Shown in pieces: positions 36,093 through 45,240 of a stretch of DNA of 64,000 nt. The stretch is from an uncultured Bacteroidales bacterium (lineage in GTDB: Bacteria; Bacteroidota; Bacteroidia; Bacteroidales; P3), in NCBI GenBank assembly GCA_900316515.1, contig ONDE01000006.1:1-64000 (forward strand). Reading direction: 5' to 3'. Below the pieces are notes generated by a model that saw only the letters and a list, made by a program, of their open reading frames with translations, was not told where the DNA came from and searched no databases. Position 1 is the stretch's first letter. Each line of letters starts with the position of its first letter. Position numbers and translations under genes: made by a program.

Positions 36093-36124
36093 TGTGCGGG
36101 GGTGTTTGTCGTGATTTGGAAGTG

Positions 36125-36155
36125 CAAAGATACGAAATAACTTTGAATAAGACAA
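36125..36155 (-). promoter_or_regulatory. Promoter of the Druantia-like operon
   Basis: On the minus strand TTG (36155-36153), a 20-bp spacer, then TATCTTTG (36132-36125). This is a full Bacteroidetes consensus, placed 33 bp before the 95-aa gene's ATG. Confidence 0.65.
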
Positions 36156-36159
36156 CATT

Positions 36160-36586
36160 TTTTATATATACTTGTTGGCTGGTTTTTTGTTGCTCACAAT
36201 ATCTCTAATTGTCTACGGCGCTATCAGACAGCCTAGATTAGTGGTGAGTGGTTGGTGTAATTTGAAACGGCGAATTATGCGAATTTAGCGAATTTGGGGG
36301 GGGCGGGAGCCGGTTGATTATTGGCGAATTACTCGAATGGTGGTGAGTGATTAGTGGTTGGTGATTAGTGGTTAGTGGCTGGCGCGGGTCTTGGGGCTCC
36401 TGCTGACTGGGATGGGTCACACAGAAAGCACAGAAAGCACAGATTTTTTTTACAAGGTATCGATAGTTTCGCACGATGGAATTCGAGGTGGTTAGTGCCA
36501 CTACCCAACTGAAACCAACAACCTCCTGCCCAATATATAATAAAAGAACAACGCAGGGTTAACAAAGTTGTGAACTTTTGAGAAAA
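36160..36586. other. Spacer with heptamer and CGAATT-type repeats
   Basis: No gene is seen. From 36237 and again 36339-36380 there are 7-bp-periodic units such as GTGAGTG, GTTGGTG, GTGATTA, GTGGTTA and GTGGCTG. Between them 'cggcgaatt', 'gcgaattta' and 'gcgaattactcgaat' recur, as in the spacers near 11600 and 12065. CACAGAAAG is repeated near 36420-36440. It is the right-hand border of the defence island. Confidence 0.6.
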
Positions 36587-36623
36587 AAGGTCCTCCACCC
36601 TCCGGAGGGCCTTCATTTTTTTT
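36587..36623. terminator. Bidirectional intrinsic terminator
   Basis: AAGGTCCTCC (36587-36596) pairs with GGAGGGCCTT (36604-36613), with one G-U pair and a 7-base loop. Eight T's follow on plus, and six A's precede it, which gives a T-run on minus. It stands about 100 bp before the macrodomain gene, so it ends an upstream leader or acts as an attenuator. Confidence 0.65.
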
Positions 36624-36724
36624 CGGCCGTTTGTAATAATATGCTCCAAAATCCGTTATGTTGGTGGACGAAACAACAACACAACGAAACAACAACACAA
36701 CGAAACAATCAAAACAATCAAACT

Positions 36725-38065
36725 ATGGAAAAGAAAGTAATACAGACATCATGCGGTGAATTGACAAAGGTAAAAGACAAATGGTTCTTCCGCTTTACAA
36801 ACGGCGACGACAAGGACGTTGTCGATATACCATATACCGATGGAATTGAACATACGACAGACACCTTTCTGATCAGACACAATGGGAAATACGGCGTCTA
36901 TTCGCTTCCCGGCGATTACATCTTTGACTCGTATGTCAAACCCAACCTGAAGAGCTATTGTTACGACGGCCCGACCTACTGGATGGCACTTCACGAGGAC
37001 CCGTTCCCGTACGACGAAGTGAAGATCGTGGGCCTGCATTACGACTATTTCGGCATGATGGCCTATAGGATAGGCAACAAATGGGGCATCATGTATTTCT
37101 TTGCCGTCCCAGCAGACAATTGTGTGGAAATGAGGGAAGCCGTCCCATGCAAATACCCGACCCTTGAAGCGGCCGGAAGACAGCTACTGGCATGGGAGAA
37201 TCCTTTCAACAGAAAACAATGCTTCGGGCAGGGAATACCTGCCGACCTTCCAAGGATAAACGGCGAATGGGATTATCGCACCATCAACAGGGACGTGATG
37301 GTCGACACCAAGGAACAGTACGAGACGGTACCGGCATTGCAGGAGGCCGTACAGTACTCCATCGGGCATCAGTTTATGGTGGCGCAGGAAGAGACCATCG
37401 ACCAGCCTGCAGCTGGAGAGAGCCACACCCATTACATCACCTCCGCAAAGAGGACTTTCGAGGCTGCCAAAGAGTATATCGGCAAGAAGACCGCTGTGTT
37501 GAACTTCGCCAACAACCACTCGGTGGGCGGTGCACCCTTCACGGCGGGTGCACAGGAGGAATCGCTCTGCCGCTGCTCGACGCTCTACCCCTGCCTGCAG
37601 GCGATGTACGGTCAATTCTACAAGAAGCACCAAGATGAATACGGGAGAGGACAGATAGACAACACGGGCAGCGACGACCTGATATACACACCCGACGTGG
37701 TGGTCTTCAAGACCGACGAGCGCACCGACCCCGTGTATCCACTCATGATGCAGTCTTCCGACTGGTACAAGGTAGACATCATTACCTGTGCGGCACCCGA
37801 GCTGCGCTACCACACACGCAAGCCGAGAGGCTACGAGGAGATGATCACGCGCCGCATCAAGAAAATCCTGGATGTGGCAGCCAAGGAAAAGGTCGAGGTG
37901 CTGATACTCGGCGCCTGGGGCTGCGGTGCTTTCGGGAACGACATCGCCGTAGTATCGAAGGCCTTCTACTCCCTGTTGGAGAGCTACAACTTCGAGACTG
38001 TAGAGTTCGCCCTCGGGTCGACCAAATTCTTCGACCATTTCCCGAAAGGAACTGTGGTGAGATAA
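36725..38065 (+). CDS. WG-like repeat plus TIGR02452 (PARG-type) macrodomain protein
   Basis: 446 residues from ATG 36725; the longer frame runs through the terminator and is not used. The N-terminal 140 residues have WG-repeat-like phrases: DTFLIRHNGKYGVYSL and MAYRIGNKWGIMYFF. The C-terminal half (about 225-445) is a TIGR02452/DUF2263 macrodomain related to bacterial poly(ADP-ribose) glycohydrolases: VLNFANNHSVGGAPFTAGAQ (the ADP-ribose loop with GG), QEESLCRCSTLYP (the PARG-like E-E pair), IYTPDVVVFK and LGAWGCGAFGND. It probably removes or binds ADP-ribose from macromolecules. Its place beside a defence island hints at counteracting ADP-ribosylating effectors, but housekeeping function is equally possible. 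Confidence 0.85.
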   Translation: MEKKVIQTSCGELTKVKDKWFFRFTNGDDKDVVDIPYTDGIEHTTDTFLIRHNGKYGVYSLPGDYIFDSYVKPNLKSYCYDGPTYWMALHEDPFPYDEVKIVGLHYDYFGMMAYRIGNKWGIMYFFAVPADNCVEMREAVPCKYPTLEAAGRQLLAWENPFNRKQCFGQGIPADLPRINGEWDYRTINRDVMVDTKEQYETVPALQEAVQYSIGHQFMVAQEETIDQPAAGESHTHYITSAKRTFEAAKEYIGKKTAVLNFANNHSVGGAPFTAGAQEESLCRCSTLYPCLQAMYGQFYKKHQDEYGRGQIDNTGSDDLIYTPDVVVFKTDERTDPVYPLMMQSSDWYKVDIITCAAPELRYHTRKPRGYEEMITRRIKKILDVAAKEKVEVLILGAWGCGAFGNDIAVVSKAFYSLLESYNFETVEFALGSTKFFDHFPKGTVVR

Positions 38066-38107
38066 AAAGAGCCATCCACACAAATTTTTGAACAGATTAC
38101 CGTCATT

Positions 38108-38542
38108 ATGAGAGAGAAAACTATAGGAAACTACATGTGTGAGGATGCTGCGGAGGGAGGATTCTATCTGCTGCACACCGTACGGAAGGAATATATCACC
38201 GATGCGAGAAAGGAACGGATTGAGTTCAATGACACCGGACGCTACTCCGCCGTGAGCGGTTCCTTCGTTGCAGAGTTGCCGAAAGGCGGATACATGCTCA
38301 TAGACGATGGCGGAATCTGCATTGACCAGGTGTTCGACGAGATTGGTTATGAATGTGGTACCAAAAAGCCCCACCGACCCGTGAAGCTTTCCGGCAGCAA
38401 TAATGTCTGAACGTACTGCGTCCGCAATGAGAAGGGGTCAGAGCTGATGTATGAAGACCTCTGTACAGGCATACCTGATGAGGACAAAGATGTCAGGCTG
38501 GGCGACAAACTGGGCGATGGAATCTATTACTGCCTGGAGTAA
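38108..38542 (+). pseudogene. Unknown protein gene interrupted by an in-frame TGA
   Basis: The ATG frame runs 100 codons (MREKTIGNYMCEDAAEGGFY...) to TGA at 38408-38410. It then continues in the same frame for 43 more codons (TYCVRNEKGSELMYEDLCTG...DKLGDGIYYCLE) to TAA at 38540. The downstream part has the same codon character and reads as a natural completion, which suggests a nonsense mutation in a 144-residue protein. I recognise no family. It follows the macrodomain gene by 42 bp and is probably co-transcribed with it. Recoding (selenocysteine) was considered, but no selenocysteine context is evident. Confidence 0.65.
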
Positions 38543-38620
38543 ATTTTGATAAGGCGATGACAAGGCCATGAGTAGGCGATGAGTAGGAGTTGGTGGCACC
38601 TCATGGGCTATAAATCAAGG

Positions 38621-38665
38621 ATTTCGCCGCAGGTGTTCCTGCGGCGAAATTTGCAAAAAAACGGG
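38621..38665. terminator. Perfect 13-bp hairpin terminator
   Basis: ATTTCGCCGCAGG (38621-38633) pairs exactly with CCTGCGGCGAAAT (38638-38650) around TGTT, followed by TTGCAAAAAAACG. It separates the plus-strand pair from the convergent C69 peptidase gene, and serves either direction. Confidence 0.8.
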
Positions 38666-38673
38666 TGTGGCGA

Positions 38674-40410
38674 TTAACGTTCGCGGCGGTCGATGACTTT
38701 CTTCAAGCGGTAGCGGTCGCCTGTGGCGGGGGCTATGGCGTCGATGAACTGCCGATCGTAGCCCGGGGTGTCGTAGCCCCAGCGCATGAAGTTGCCGTCG
38801 GCATCGGTGCGGCGCACCACCTGGTCGTTATATTTCACGATGAGGTATCGGGCCAACTTGTCCCAGCGGCGCATCATGCGGTCGGCGTAGGCGATGGATT
38901 TCTTGTTCAGGTAGTCGTGGCGGTCGGCTGGGGTGAGGTCTTTGATGGCCGCCAGCACGCTGTCCTGGTCGGCGAAGTAGAAGTCCTCCAGCTCGCGCTG
39001 TGCGGCGCGGAGGTCGCCTATCATCATTGAATAACGCGGGTAGACCATGTTAGCCACCCAGTTGTTCATCCAGAAGGCGGACTCGAAGCTGAACTCGGTG
39101 CGCGGGTTGTTCTCGGGGCGGAATGGGTCGGGCACCTGGGTGATGCAGCAGTAGAGCGGCACATAGGCCACCATATCGGCGTCGTCGCAGTTGAACCATG
39201 TGACGCCGCCCACGTCGTCGGGCAGCCAGGAGCGCATCTGGCAGGTCATGGTGAAGCCGCTCTGCTGGGTGGCGATGGGGCGCTCGCGGAAGAAGTCGAT
39301 GCTGTCGCTGGAGCGGAAGTGCATGGGCAGCGGACGGATGGGCATGCCCCAGGGGCCGGCGGTCATGTCGGCGGTCATGTCGAGGGGTGTGCCCTCGAAG
39401 TGGTCGCGCATGTCGCGCTGCACATCCTGCAGCGAGAGCGGCGCGTCGGGCTTGACCCACAGCGGCAGACCATCGCAGATGTCGAAATAGCCTTCGATAT
39501 AAGGCAGATACTGGTCCATGTCGGAGCGGTGGTGGCGGAAGAAGCTCCACACGCGTGCGTCGGCATAGCGCACATTCTCGAAGTCGATGGGGCAGTAGGC
39601 GTCGCGGAACGAGAACTCCTTGTCGGGGCCATTAAAAAAACTTTTCTCGCGGGCAAAGTCGACCACATCCCAAGCGTAGACGCACTCCACCTGCGGCTGG
39701 CCGATATACTGCAGGTGCTTGCTGCTGATGCTCTTAAGGTCCTTCGTCTTCCTGGCTTTCTGTTTGACGATAAAGCCGTTGTCCCAGCATTCACCTTCGC
39801 GTGGGAAAAAGCAGATGCGGCTGAGGTTGGCGTGAGCACTGATACAGTCGTCAGGGATTCGGAGGGCGACCCATACGGCGCCTTTGCGTCCGGGGCCTTT
39901 GCCTATGATTTCCATAATCCACGCCTCGTTGGGGTCGCAGATGGTGATGCTTTCGCCGGTGCTGTTGTAGCCATACTGCTCCACCAGCCCGGCCATGCAG
40001 CGGATGGCTTCGCGTGCGGTGGCGCAGCGCTGGAGGGCGAGGCGCATGAGGCTGAAATAGTCGAGCAAGCCGTCGCGGTTCTGCAGTTCGAGGCGTCCGT
40101 CGAAGGTAGACTCTACGATGGTGAGCTGGTGTTCGTTCATAAAACCAACGACATTGTAGGTATACTCCACCTGCTCCACGTAGCGGCCTTCGTGCGCGGG
40201 GCCCCAACCGTGGATGGCTATCTTCTCGCCCGGGGCATGGCGGCCAGCAGGGCTGTAGAACAGCGAGCCTGCAAAGCCGAAGCCGTCGCAGTTGTATGAG
40301 CACATAACGCTACCGTCCTTAGAGGCTTTCTTGCCCACGATGAGGTTTGTGCATGCCATAGCGGTGGCTGCAAGGGCGATGAACAAGACAAATAATATAG
40401 TTTTCTTCAT
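38674..40410 (-). CDS. C69 family (U34) dipeptidase
   Basis: 578 residues from ATG 40410 (MKKTILFVLFIALAATAMACTN). The signal peptide of about 19 residues ends at A-M-A, leaving Cys as the N-terminal nucleophile of the C69 Ntn-hydrolase family (CTNLIVGKKASKDGSVMCSYNCD). Other family landmarks are VEQVEYTYNVVGFMNEHQLTI, ESTFDGR, the TGESITICDPNEAWIMEIIG block and AHANLSRI. It is exported, probably periplasmic, and cleaves dipeptides for amino-acid nutrition, typical of peptide-fermenting Bacteroidales. It is monocistronic and convergent with the macrodomain locus. Confidence 0.92.
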   Translation of the reverse strand: MKKTILFVLFIALAATAMACTNLIVGKKASKDGSVMCSYNCDGFGFAGSLFYSPAGRHAPGEKIAIHGWGPAHEGRYVEQVEYTYNVVGFMNEHQLTIVESTFDGRLELQNRDGLLDYFSLMRLALQRCATAREAIRCMAGLVEQYGYNSTGESITICDPNEAWIMEIIGKGPGRKGAVWVALRIPDDCISAHANLSRICFFPREGECWDNGFIVKQKARKTKDLKSISSKHLQYIGQPQVECVYAWDVVDFAREKSFFNGPDKEFSFRDAYCPIDFENVRYADARVWSFFRHHRSDMDQYLPYIEGYFDICDGLPLWVKPDAPLSLQDVQRDMRDHFEGTPLDMTADMTAGPWGMPIRPLPMHFRSSDSIDFFRERPIATQQSGFTMTCQMRSWLPDDVGGVTWFNCDDADMVAYVPLYCCITQVPDPFRPENNPRTEFSFESAFWMNNWVANMVYPRYSMMIGDLRAAQRELEDFYFADQDSVLAAIKDLTPADRHDYLNKKSIAYADRMMRRWDKLARYLIVKYNDQVVRRTDADGNFMRWGYDTPGYDRQFIDAIAPATGDRYRLKKVIDRRER

Positions 40411-40503
40411 TTTCACTATTTTTTGCAATAACGTATAAAGGAGTTAAAAATTGTTTTGCGCCGAAGCACAATATTATACATACAATGTCGTTTAATCAAA
40501 TAT

Positions 40504-40707
40504 ATGAAGACGATACTCATAATTCTTGCCATAGCGATGGCTGTAGTAGGGTTGATGATGACGGCCCTGGGCATTAAGATGCTTTTCCACAAGGAGAAGG
40601 AGTTTAAGCGCCCATGCGCCAACGCCGACCCGAAGACTGGCCGATGCGCCAACTGCACTTGCGACTTAAAACAGACAGACAAACAGCTACTTGCAAACCG
40701 CAAGTAG
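40504..40707 (+). CDS. Small single-span membrane protein with Cys cluster
   Basis: 67 residues from ATG 40504 (MKTILIILAIAMAVVGLMM); a longer TTG frame is not needed. One hydrophobic transmembrane segment (about 3-25) is followed by a basic turn FHKEKEFKRP. A cysteine-rich tail follows, with C-x9-C-x2-C-x-C spacing (CANADPKTGRCANCTC), reminiscent of a metal-binding or membrane-anchored redox stub found widely in Bacteroidetes beside other genes. Function unknown. Confidence 0.7.
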   Translation: MKTILIILAIAMAVVGLMMTALGIKMLFHKEKEFKRPCANADPKTGRCANCTCDLKQTDKQLLANRK

Positions 40708-40759
40708 ATTGTTACTGTATTGTTGATAAATCGTTTCGCTTTATTTATAATTATTTTCG

Positions 40760-40767
40760 TATTTTTG
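40760..40767 (+). promoter_or_regulatory. -7 box before the acyltransferase gene
   Basis: TATTTTTG at 40760-40767, 10 bp before the ATG at 40778, implies a very short or absent leader. Confidence 0.55.
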
Positions 40768-40777
40768 CAGTGCGAAT

Positions 40778-41338
40778 ATGAGGAAGATTTGGATTGCAAT
40801 AGTAAAGCTTTCAGGATGGAAGTTACACCTTCCGGACTTGGACAAACGCCCTGAGCTGCGGCGCTGCATCTTTGTTGTAGCTCCGCATACGGCTATAGCC
40901 GACTTCACCATAGGAGCAGCATACTTGTGGTCGATGGATGTGAACGGGCATGTATTCATCAAGAAAGAGTTCTTCCGCTGGCCTTTGAAAGGGCTGATGC
41001 TGAAAAACGGTTGCATTCCCATCGACCGTGGGAACAGACACAACGGCATGATTGAGTCTGCCGTGAAGGAGTTTGCCAAGGGCGGCACCTTCTCGATAGC
41101 CATTACACCTGAGGCGACACGCAAACCTGTGAAACGATGGAAACGCGGTTTCTGGGAGATAGCCCATCAGGCTGGTGTGCCGCTGGTCCCCTCATTCATA
41201 GACTTCCGCAAAAAAGAGATAAGCCTTGGCGAGACAATATGGACTACGGACGACTACGAGGCCGACCTGCTAAAGGTGCGTCGCCTTTACAAGAAAGAAC
41301 TTGCAAAATATCCCGAGAGGTTCGTGGAGGTTGAGTGA
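40778..41338 (+). CDS. PlsC-like lysophospholipid acyltransferase family protein
   Basis: 186 residues. The acyltransferase H-x4-D motif is APHTAIADF. Later blocks are KKEFFRWPLKGLMLKNGCIPIDR (motif II/III, with the GxIxIDR signature) and AITPEATRKPVKRWKRGFWEIA, then AGVPLVPSFIDF (motif IV). It is short for PlsC (about 240 aa) and lacks an N-terminal hairpin of membrane helices. It matches the compact 'glycerol acyltransferase' branch that acylates lysophosphatidate or related lipids. It is followed directly by a 70-bp heptamer array that begins within its stop codon. Confidence 0.85.
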   Translation: MRKIWIAIVKLSGWKLHLPDLDKRPELRRCIFVVAPHTAIADFTIGAAYLWSMDVNGHVFIKKEFFRWPLKGLMLKNGCIPIDRGNRHNGMIESAVKEFAKGGTFSIAITPEATRKPVKRWKRGFWEIAHQAGVPLVPSFIDFRKKEISLGETIWTTDDYEADLLKVRRLYKKELAKYPERFVEVE

Positions 41339-41403
41339 AGAGTGAAGAGTGGAGAGTGGAGAGTGAAGAGTGGAGAGTGGAGAGTGGAGAGTGGAGAGTG
41401 GAG
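41334..41403. repeat. Heptamer array AGTGRAG x10
   Basis: Ten perfect 7-bp units, AGTGAAG or AGTGGAG, lie between the acyltransferase gene and purL. The first unit contains the acyltransferase stop codon. Further units CTAACTG, CTAACCG and CTAACTA follow at about 41415-41435. A related short array lies inside purL. Confidence 0.95.
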
Positions 41404-41485
41404 AGTGCTATCCACTAACTGCTAACCGCTAACTAAAGTAGAGACAATCAAGCAATATTAACAAGCAATCAAGCAAAATTAAAAT

Positions 41486-44400
41486 ATGGTAAGAAGAATC
41501 TTTGTTGAGAAGAAGGCTCCCTACGCCGTGAAGGCTAAGGAACTGAAGAACGAAATGAGCGAGTACCTTGGCATCGAAGCCGAAGAGGTGCGCGTGCTGA
41601 TACGTTACGACGTGGAGAACGTCAGCGACAAGACTTTCGCCGTGGCCAAACAGACGGTGTTCAGCGAGCCGCCGGTGGACGACGTCTACGACGAGGAGTT
41701 CCCGCACAAGGCCGGGGACTTCTGTTTCACGGTGGAATACCTGCCCGGCCAGTTCGACCAGAGGGCCGACAGCGCCGAACAGTGCGTGAAGCTGCTCAAC
41801 GACAGCGAGGAGCCCATCATCAAGAGCGCGACGACGTACGTCATCAGTGGTAAACTGAACGACGAGCAGAGACAGGCTGTGGTGAAACACTGCGTGAACC
41901 CCGTGGACAGCCGCGTCACCGACGAGCCCAAGCCCGAGACGCTTGAAGACCACTTCGACGAGCCTGCCGACGTGATTGTCTTTGACGGCTTCAAAGATAT
42001 GGCCGAAGCGCAACTGAAGGAACTCTATGACGGCCTGGGTCTGGCAATGACCTTCGCCGACTTCAAGCACATACAGCGCTACTTCCACGACGAAGAGAAG
42101 CGCAACCCCACTATGACCGAAATACGCGTGCTCGACACCTATTGGAGCGACCACTGCCGTCACACCACCTTTGCCACCGAACTGAAGGATGTGAAGTTCG
42201 ACGAGGGCTACTACCGTCCGCTGCTCGAAGGTGCCTTCAAGCAGTATCTGGCCGACCACAAGGAGCAGTATGTGGGACGTACAGACAAGTTCGTCTGCCT
42301 TATGGACATCGGAACCCTGGCCGGCAAACGTCTTAAGAAAGCCGGCATCCTCGATGACCAGGAGCCGAGCGACGAGATCAACGCCTGCAGCATCGTAGTC
42401 CCCGTCACCATCGACGGCAACAAAGAAGAGTGGCTCATCAACTTCAAGAACGAGACCCACAACCATCCGACGGAGATCGAGCCCTTCGGTGGTGCCGCCA
42501 CCTGCCTGGGTGGCTGCATCCGCGACCCGTTGAGTGGCCGCACCTATGTCTACCAGGCCATGCGTGTCACCGGTGCTGCCGACCCCACCAAGCCTTTGAA
42601 CGAGACCCTGCCCGGCAAGCTGCCGCAGCGCAAGATTGTCACCACGGCAGCCCACGGCTACAGCAGCTACGGAAACCAGATAGGCCTTGCCACCGGCCTG
42701 GTGAACGAGATATACCATCCCAACTATGTGGCCAAGCGCATGGAGATAGGCGCCGTCATCGCCGCCGCTCCGCGTCGTGCCGTACAACGTCTCACCAGCG
42801 ACCCCGGCGACATCATCATTTTGCTGGGTGGCCGCACGGGCCGCGACGGCATCGGCGGTGCCACGGGTGCCTCGAAGAGCCACACTACCAAGAGTCTGAC
42901 GACATGCGGTGCCGAAGTGCAGAAGGGCAACGCCCCCACCGAGCGCAAGATACAGCGCCTGTTCCGCCGCGAGGAGGTATCGCGCATTATCAAGAAGTGC
43001 AACGACTTCGGCGCCGGCGGCGTGAGCGTGGCAATCGGCGAGCTGGCCGACGGCCTGCAGATCAACCTCGACCGCGTACCCAAGAAGTACGCCGGATTGG
43101 ACGGCACGGAGCTGGCCATCAGCGAGAGCCAGGAGCGTATGGCCGTAGTGGTCGACCCCAAGGACGTAGACCTGATGCTGAAATATGCCGATGAGGAGAA
43201 CCTTGAGGCTACCGTCGTGGCCACCGTCACCAAGGAGCCCCGCATGGTCATCAACTGGCGCGGCAAAGAGATTGTCAACCTGAGCCGCCGCTTCATCGAC
43301 ACCAATGGCGCCCACCAGGAGACCACCGTTTCTGTGGCGATGCCACAAAAGGCAGAGAGTGGAGAGCGGAGAGTGGAGAGTGCAAAAGAGCTTTGGATGA
43401 AGACTCTTTCCGACCTCAACGTCTGCTCGCAGAAGGGTTTGGTCGAGATGTTCGACAGCTCGATAGGCGCCGGCAGCGTAGTTATGCCCTACGGCGGCCG
43501 CTATCAGCTGACACCCACGCAGAGCATGGTCGGCAAGCTGCCGCTCTTGGACGGCAAATGTGACACGGTGACCATTATGAGCTACGGGATGGACCCCTAC
43601 CAGACTTCGTGGTCGCCCTTCCATGGCGCCGTCTATGCGGTGCTGAGCTCGGTAGCCAAGATTGCCGCTGCTGGTGGCGATGCCAGCCGTGTGCGCCTAA
43701 CCTTCCAGGAATATTTCAAGAAACTGGGCAACGATCCCTACCGCTGGGGCGAGCCTTTCAGCGCACTCTTGGGTGCCTACAACGCCCAGATGGGCCTCAA
43801 ACTGCCCGCCATTGGAGGCAAGGACTCCATGAGCGGCACCTTCAACGACATCGACGTACCCCCTACCCTTTGCTCCTTCGCCGTGGGCATCAGCGACCTG
43901 CAGCATGTGGTCACTCCCGAGCTGAAGCAAGCCGGCAACAAGCTGGTACTGCTCGACATCAAGGAGAAGGAATTCGGCATGCCCGACTACGAGGACGCCC
44001 TCTGCCAGTATGCCGCCCTGCGCAAAGCCATCGAGGCTGGACAAGTCAAGAGCACCTATGCCCTCGGATTCGGTGGCATCATTGAGGCTGTCAGCAAGAT
44101 GGCCTTCGGCAACAAGTTGGGTGTTCGCATGAATGATAAATGTGGAATGAGGAATGAGGAATTGGTTGCCAAACACTACGGCTGGATAGTGGTCGAGGTG
44201 GCCGATGCCAACGGCCTGCCGTTCCATTGCGCCGAGATTGGCGAAGTCACCGCCGAGCCTGTATTCGAGGTGGCAGGCGAGAAGATAGACCTTGAGGAAG
44301 CCCTTGCCGCATGGCAGAAGACCCTCGAAGGTGTCTTCCCGACGAGAAGCACTGCTCCCAGCAGCACCGTAAAACCCATTGAGCCCGTCAACTTCAAGGA

Positions 44401-45226
44401 GATATACCTCTGCAAGCACAAGGCTGCCAAACCCCACGTCTTCATCCCGGCATTCCCAGGCACCAACTGCGAGTACGACTCGGCCCGTGCTTTCAACCGT
44501 GCCGGTGCCGAAAGCGAGATTATCGTCTTCCGCAACCAGAACGGCCAGCAGATTCGCGAGAGCGTGGACGCTTATGTCGACGCCATCAAGCGCAGCCAGA
44601 TTGTGATGATTCCCGGCGGCTTCAGTGCCGGCGACGAACCCGAAGGCAGTGCCAAGTTTATCACCAGTGTCTTCCGCAACCAGAAGATTGCCGACGCTGT
44701 GATGGAGCTGCTCCAGAAGCGCGACGGCCTGATGTTGGGCATCTGCAACGGTTTCCAGGCCTTGGTGAAACTCGGTCTTGTGCCCTACGGCGAAATTCGT
44801 CCGCAGGCTGAGGATGCCCCCACGCTGACCTTCAACACCATAGGTCGCCACCAGAGCAAGATGGCCTACACGCGCGTCACCAGCAACCTCAGCCCGTGGC
44901 TGCGCAAGGCCGAGCTGGGCGCCACCTACGTCATACCCATCTCGCACGGCGAGGGTCGCTTTGTGGCTCCGCAGGAGTGGCTCGACCGTCTGTTCAAGAA
45001 CGGCCAGGTGGCCACGCAGTATGTCGACCTCGACGGCAACCCCACCATGGACGAGGAGTTCAACATGAACGGCAGCTACATGGCCATCGAGGGCATCACC
45101 AGCCCCGACGGCCGCGTGTTCGGCAAGATGGGCCACTCGGAGCGCCGCAGCAAGGGTAGCGCCATGAACATCTACGGCAACGACGACCAGCTCATTTTCG
45201 AGAGCGGCGTAGAATACTTCAAGTAA
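41486..45226 (+). CDS. purL: Phosphoribosylformylglycinamidine synthase (large single-chain)
   Basis: 1246 residues: the single-chain PurL that makes FGAM from FGAR, ATP and glutamine in purine synthesis. The linker and synthase halves include DTYWSDHCRHTTF, the substrate block NFKNETHNHPTEIEPFGGAATCLGGCIRDPLSGR and the second half GGKDSMSGTF. The C-terminal glutaminase has the Cys nucleophile in MLGICNGFQALVKLG, with HGEGRF and the late His/Glu. Two low-complexity in-frame stretches break the conserved sequence. AESGERRVESAKE (about 624-636) is encoded by GGAGAGT heptamers, and MNDKCGMRNEEL (about 882-893) by GAATGAG heptamers. The gene looks fully functional otherwise. Confidence 0.97.
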   Translation: MVRRIFVEKKAPYAVKAKELKNEMSEYLGIEAEEVRVLIRYDVENVSDKTFAVAKQTVFSEPPVDDVYDEEFPHKAGDFCFTVEYLPGQFDQRADSAEQCVKLLNDSEEPIIKSATTYVISGKLNDEQRQAVVKHCVNPVDSRVTDEPKPETLEDHFDEPADVIVFDGFKDMAEAQLKELYDGLGLAMTFADFKHIQRYFHDEEKRNPTMTEIRVLDTYWSDHCRHTTFATELKDVKFDEGYYRPLLEGAFKQYLADHKEQYVGRTDKFVCLMDIGTLAGKRLKKAGILDDQEPSDEINACSIVVPVTIDGNKEEWLINFKNETHNHPTEIEPFGGAATCLGGCIRDPLSGRTYVYQAMRVTGAADPTKPLNETLPGKLPQRKIVTTAAHGYSSYGNQIGLATGLVNEIYHPNYVAKRMEIGAVIAAAPRRAVQRLTSDPGDIIILLGGRTGRDGIGGATGASKSHTTKSLTTCGAEVQKGNAPTERKIQRLFRREEVSRIIKKCNDFGAGGVSVAIGELADGLQINLDRVPKKYAGLDGTELAISESQERMAVVVDPKDVDLMLKYADEENLEATVVATVTKEPRMVINWRGKEIVNLSRRFIDTNGAHQETTVSVAMPQKAESGERRVESAKELWMKTLSDLNVCSQKGLVEMFDSSIGAGSVVMPYGGRYQLTPTQSMVGKLPLLDGKCDTVTIMSYGMDPYQTSWSPFHGAVYAVLSSVAKIAAAGGDASRVRLTFQEYFKKLGNDPYRWGEPFSALLGAYNAQMGLKLPAIGGKDSMSGTFNDIDVPPTLCSFAVGISDLQHVVTPELKQAGNKLVLLDIKEKEFGMPDYEDALCQYAALRKAIEAGQVKSTYALGFGGIIEAVSKMAFGNKLGVRMNDKCGMRNEELVAKHYGWIVVEVADANGLPFHCAEIGEVTAEPVFEVAGEKIDLEEALAAWQKTLEGVFPTRSTAPSSTVKPIEPVNFKEIYLCKHKAAKPHVFIPAFPGTNCEYDSARAFNRAGAESEIIVFRNQNGQQIRESVDAYVDAIKRSQIVMIPGGFSAGDEPEGSAKFITSVFRNQKIADAVMELLQKRDGLMLGICNGFQALVKLGLVPYGEIRPQAEDAPTLTFNTIGRHQSKMAYTRVTSNLSPWLRKAELGATYVIPISHGEGRFVAPQEWLDRLFKNGQVATQYVDLDGNPTMDEEFNMNGSYMAIEGITSPDGRVFGKMGHSERRSKGSAMNIYGNDDQLIFESGVEYFK
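43354..43381. repeat. Heptamer array inside purL (1)
   Basis: Units GGAGAGC, GGAGAGT and GGAGAGT, preceded by AGAGAGT, sit in frame at the boundary between the two synthase halves. They match the AGTGGAG array before purL. Confidence 0.8.
44131..44163. repeat. Heptamer array inside purL (2)
   Basis: GAATGAT, then GAATGAG, GAATGAG and GAATT, lie in frame inside the second synthase half. They are of the same class as the TGAATGA units at 10.8-11.2 kb. Confidence 0.7.
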
Positions 45227-45240
45227 TACGTAACCAACTG

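Noticed and set aside
38408..38410. TGA as a selenocysteine codon
   Set aside because: There is no recognisable selenoprotein family, no redox motif at the site and no evident SECIS-type hairpin directly after it. Nonsense mutation is simpler.
41429..43624. 731-codon minus-strand open frame over purL
   Set aside because: It is antisense to the well-conserved PurL sequence and its translation is low-complexity Val/Leu/Gly-rich, typical of a shadow.
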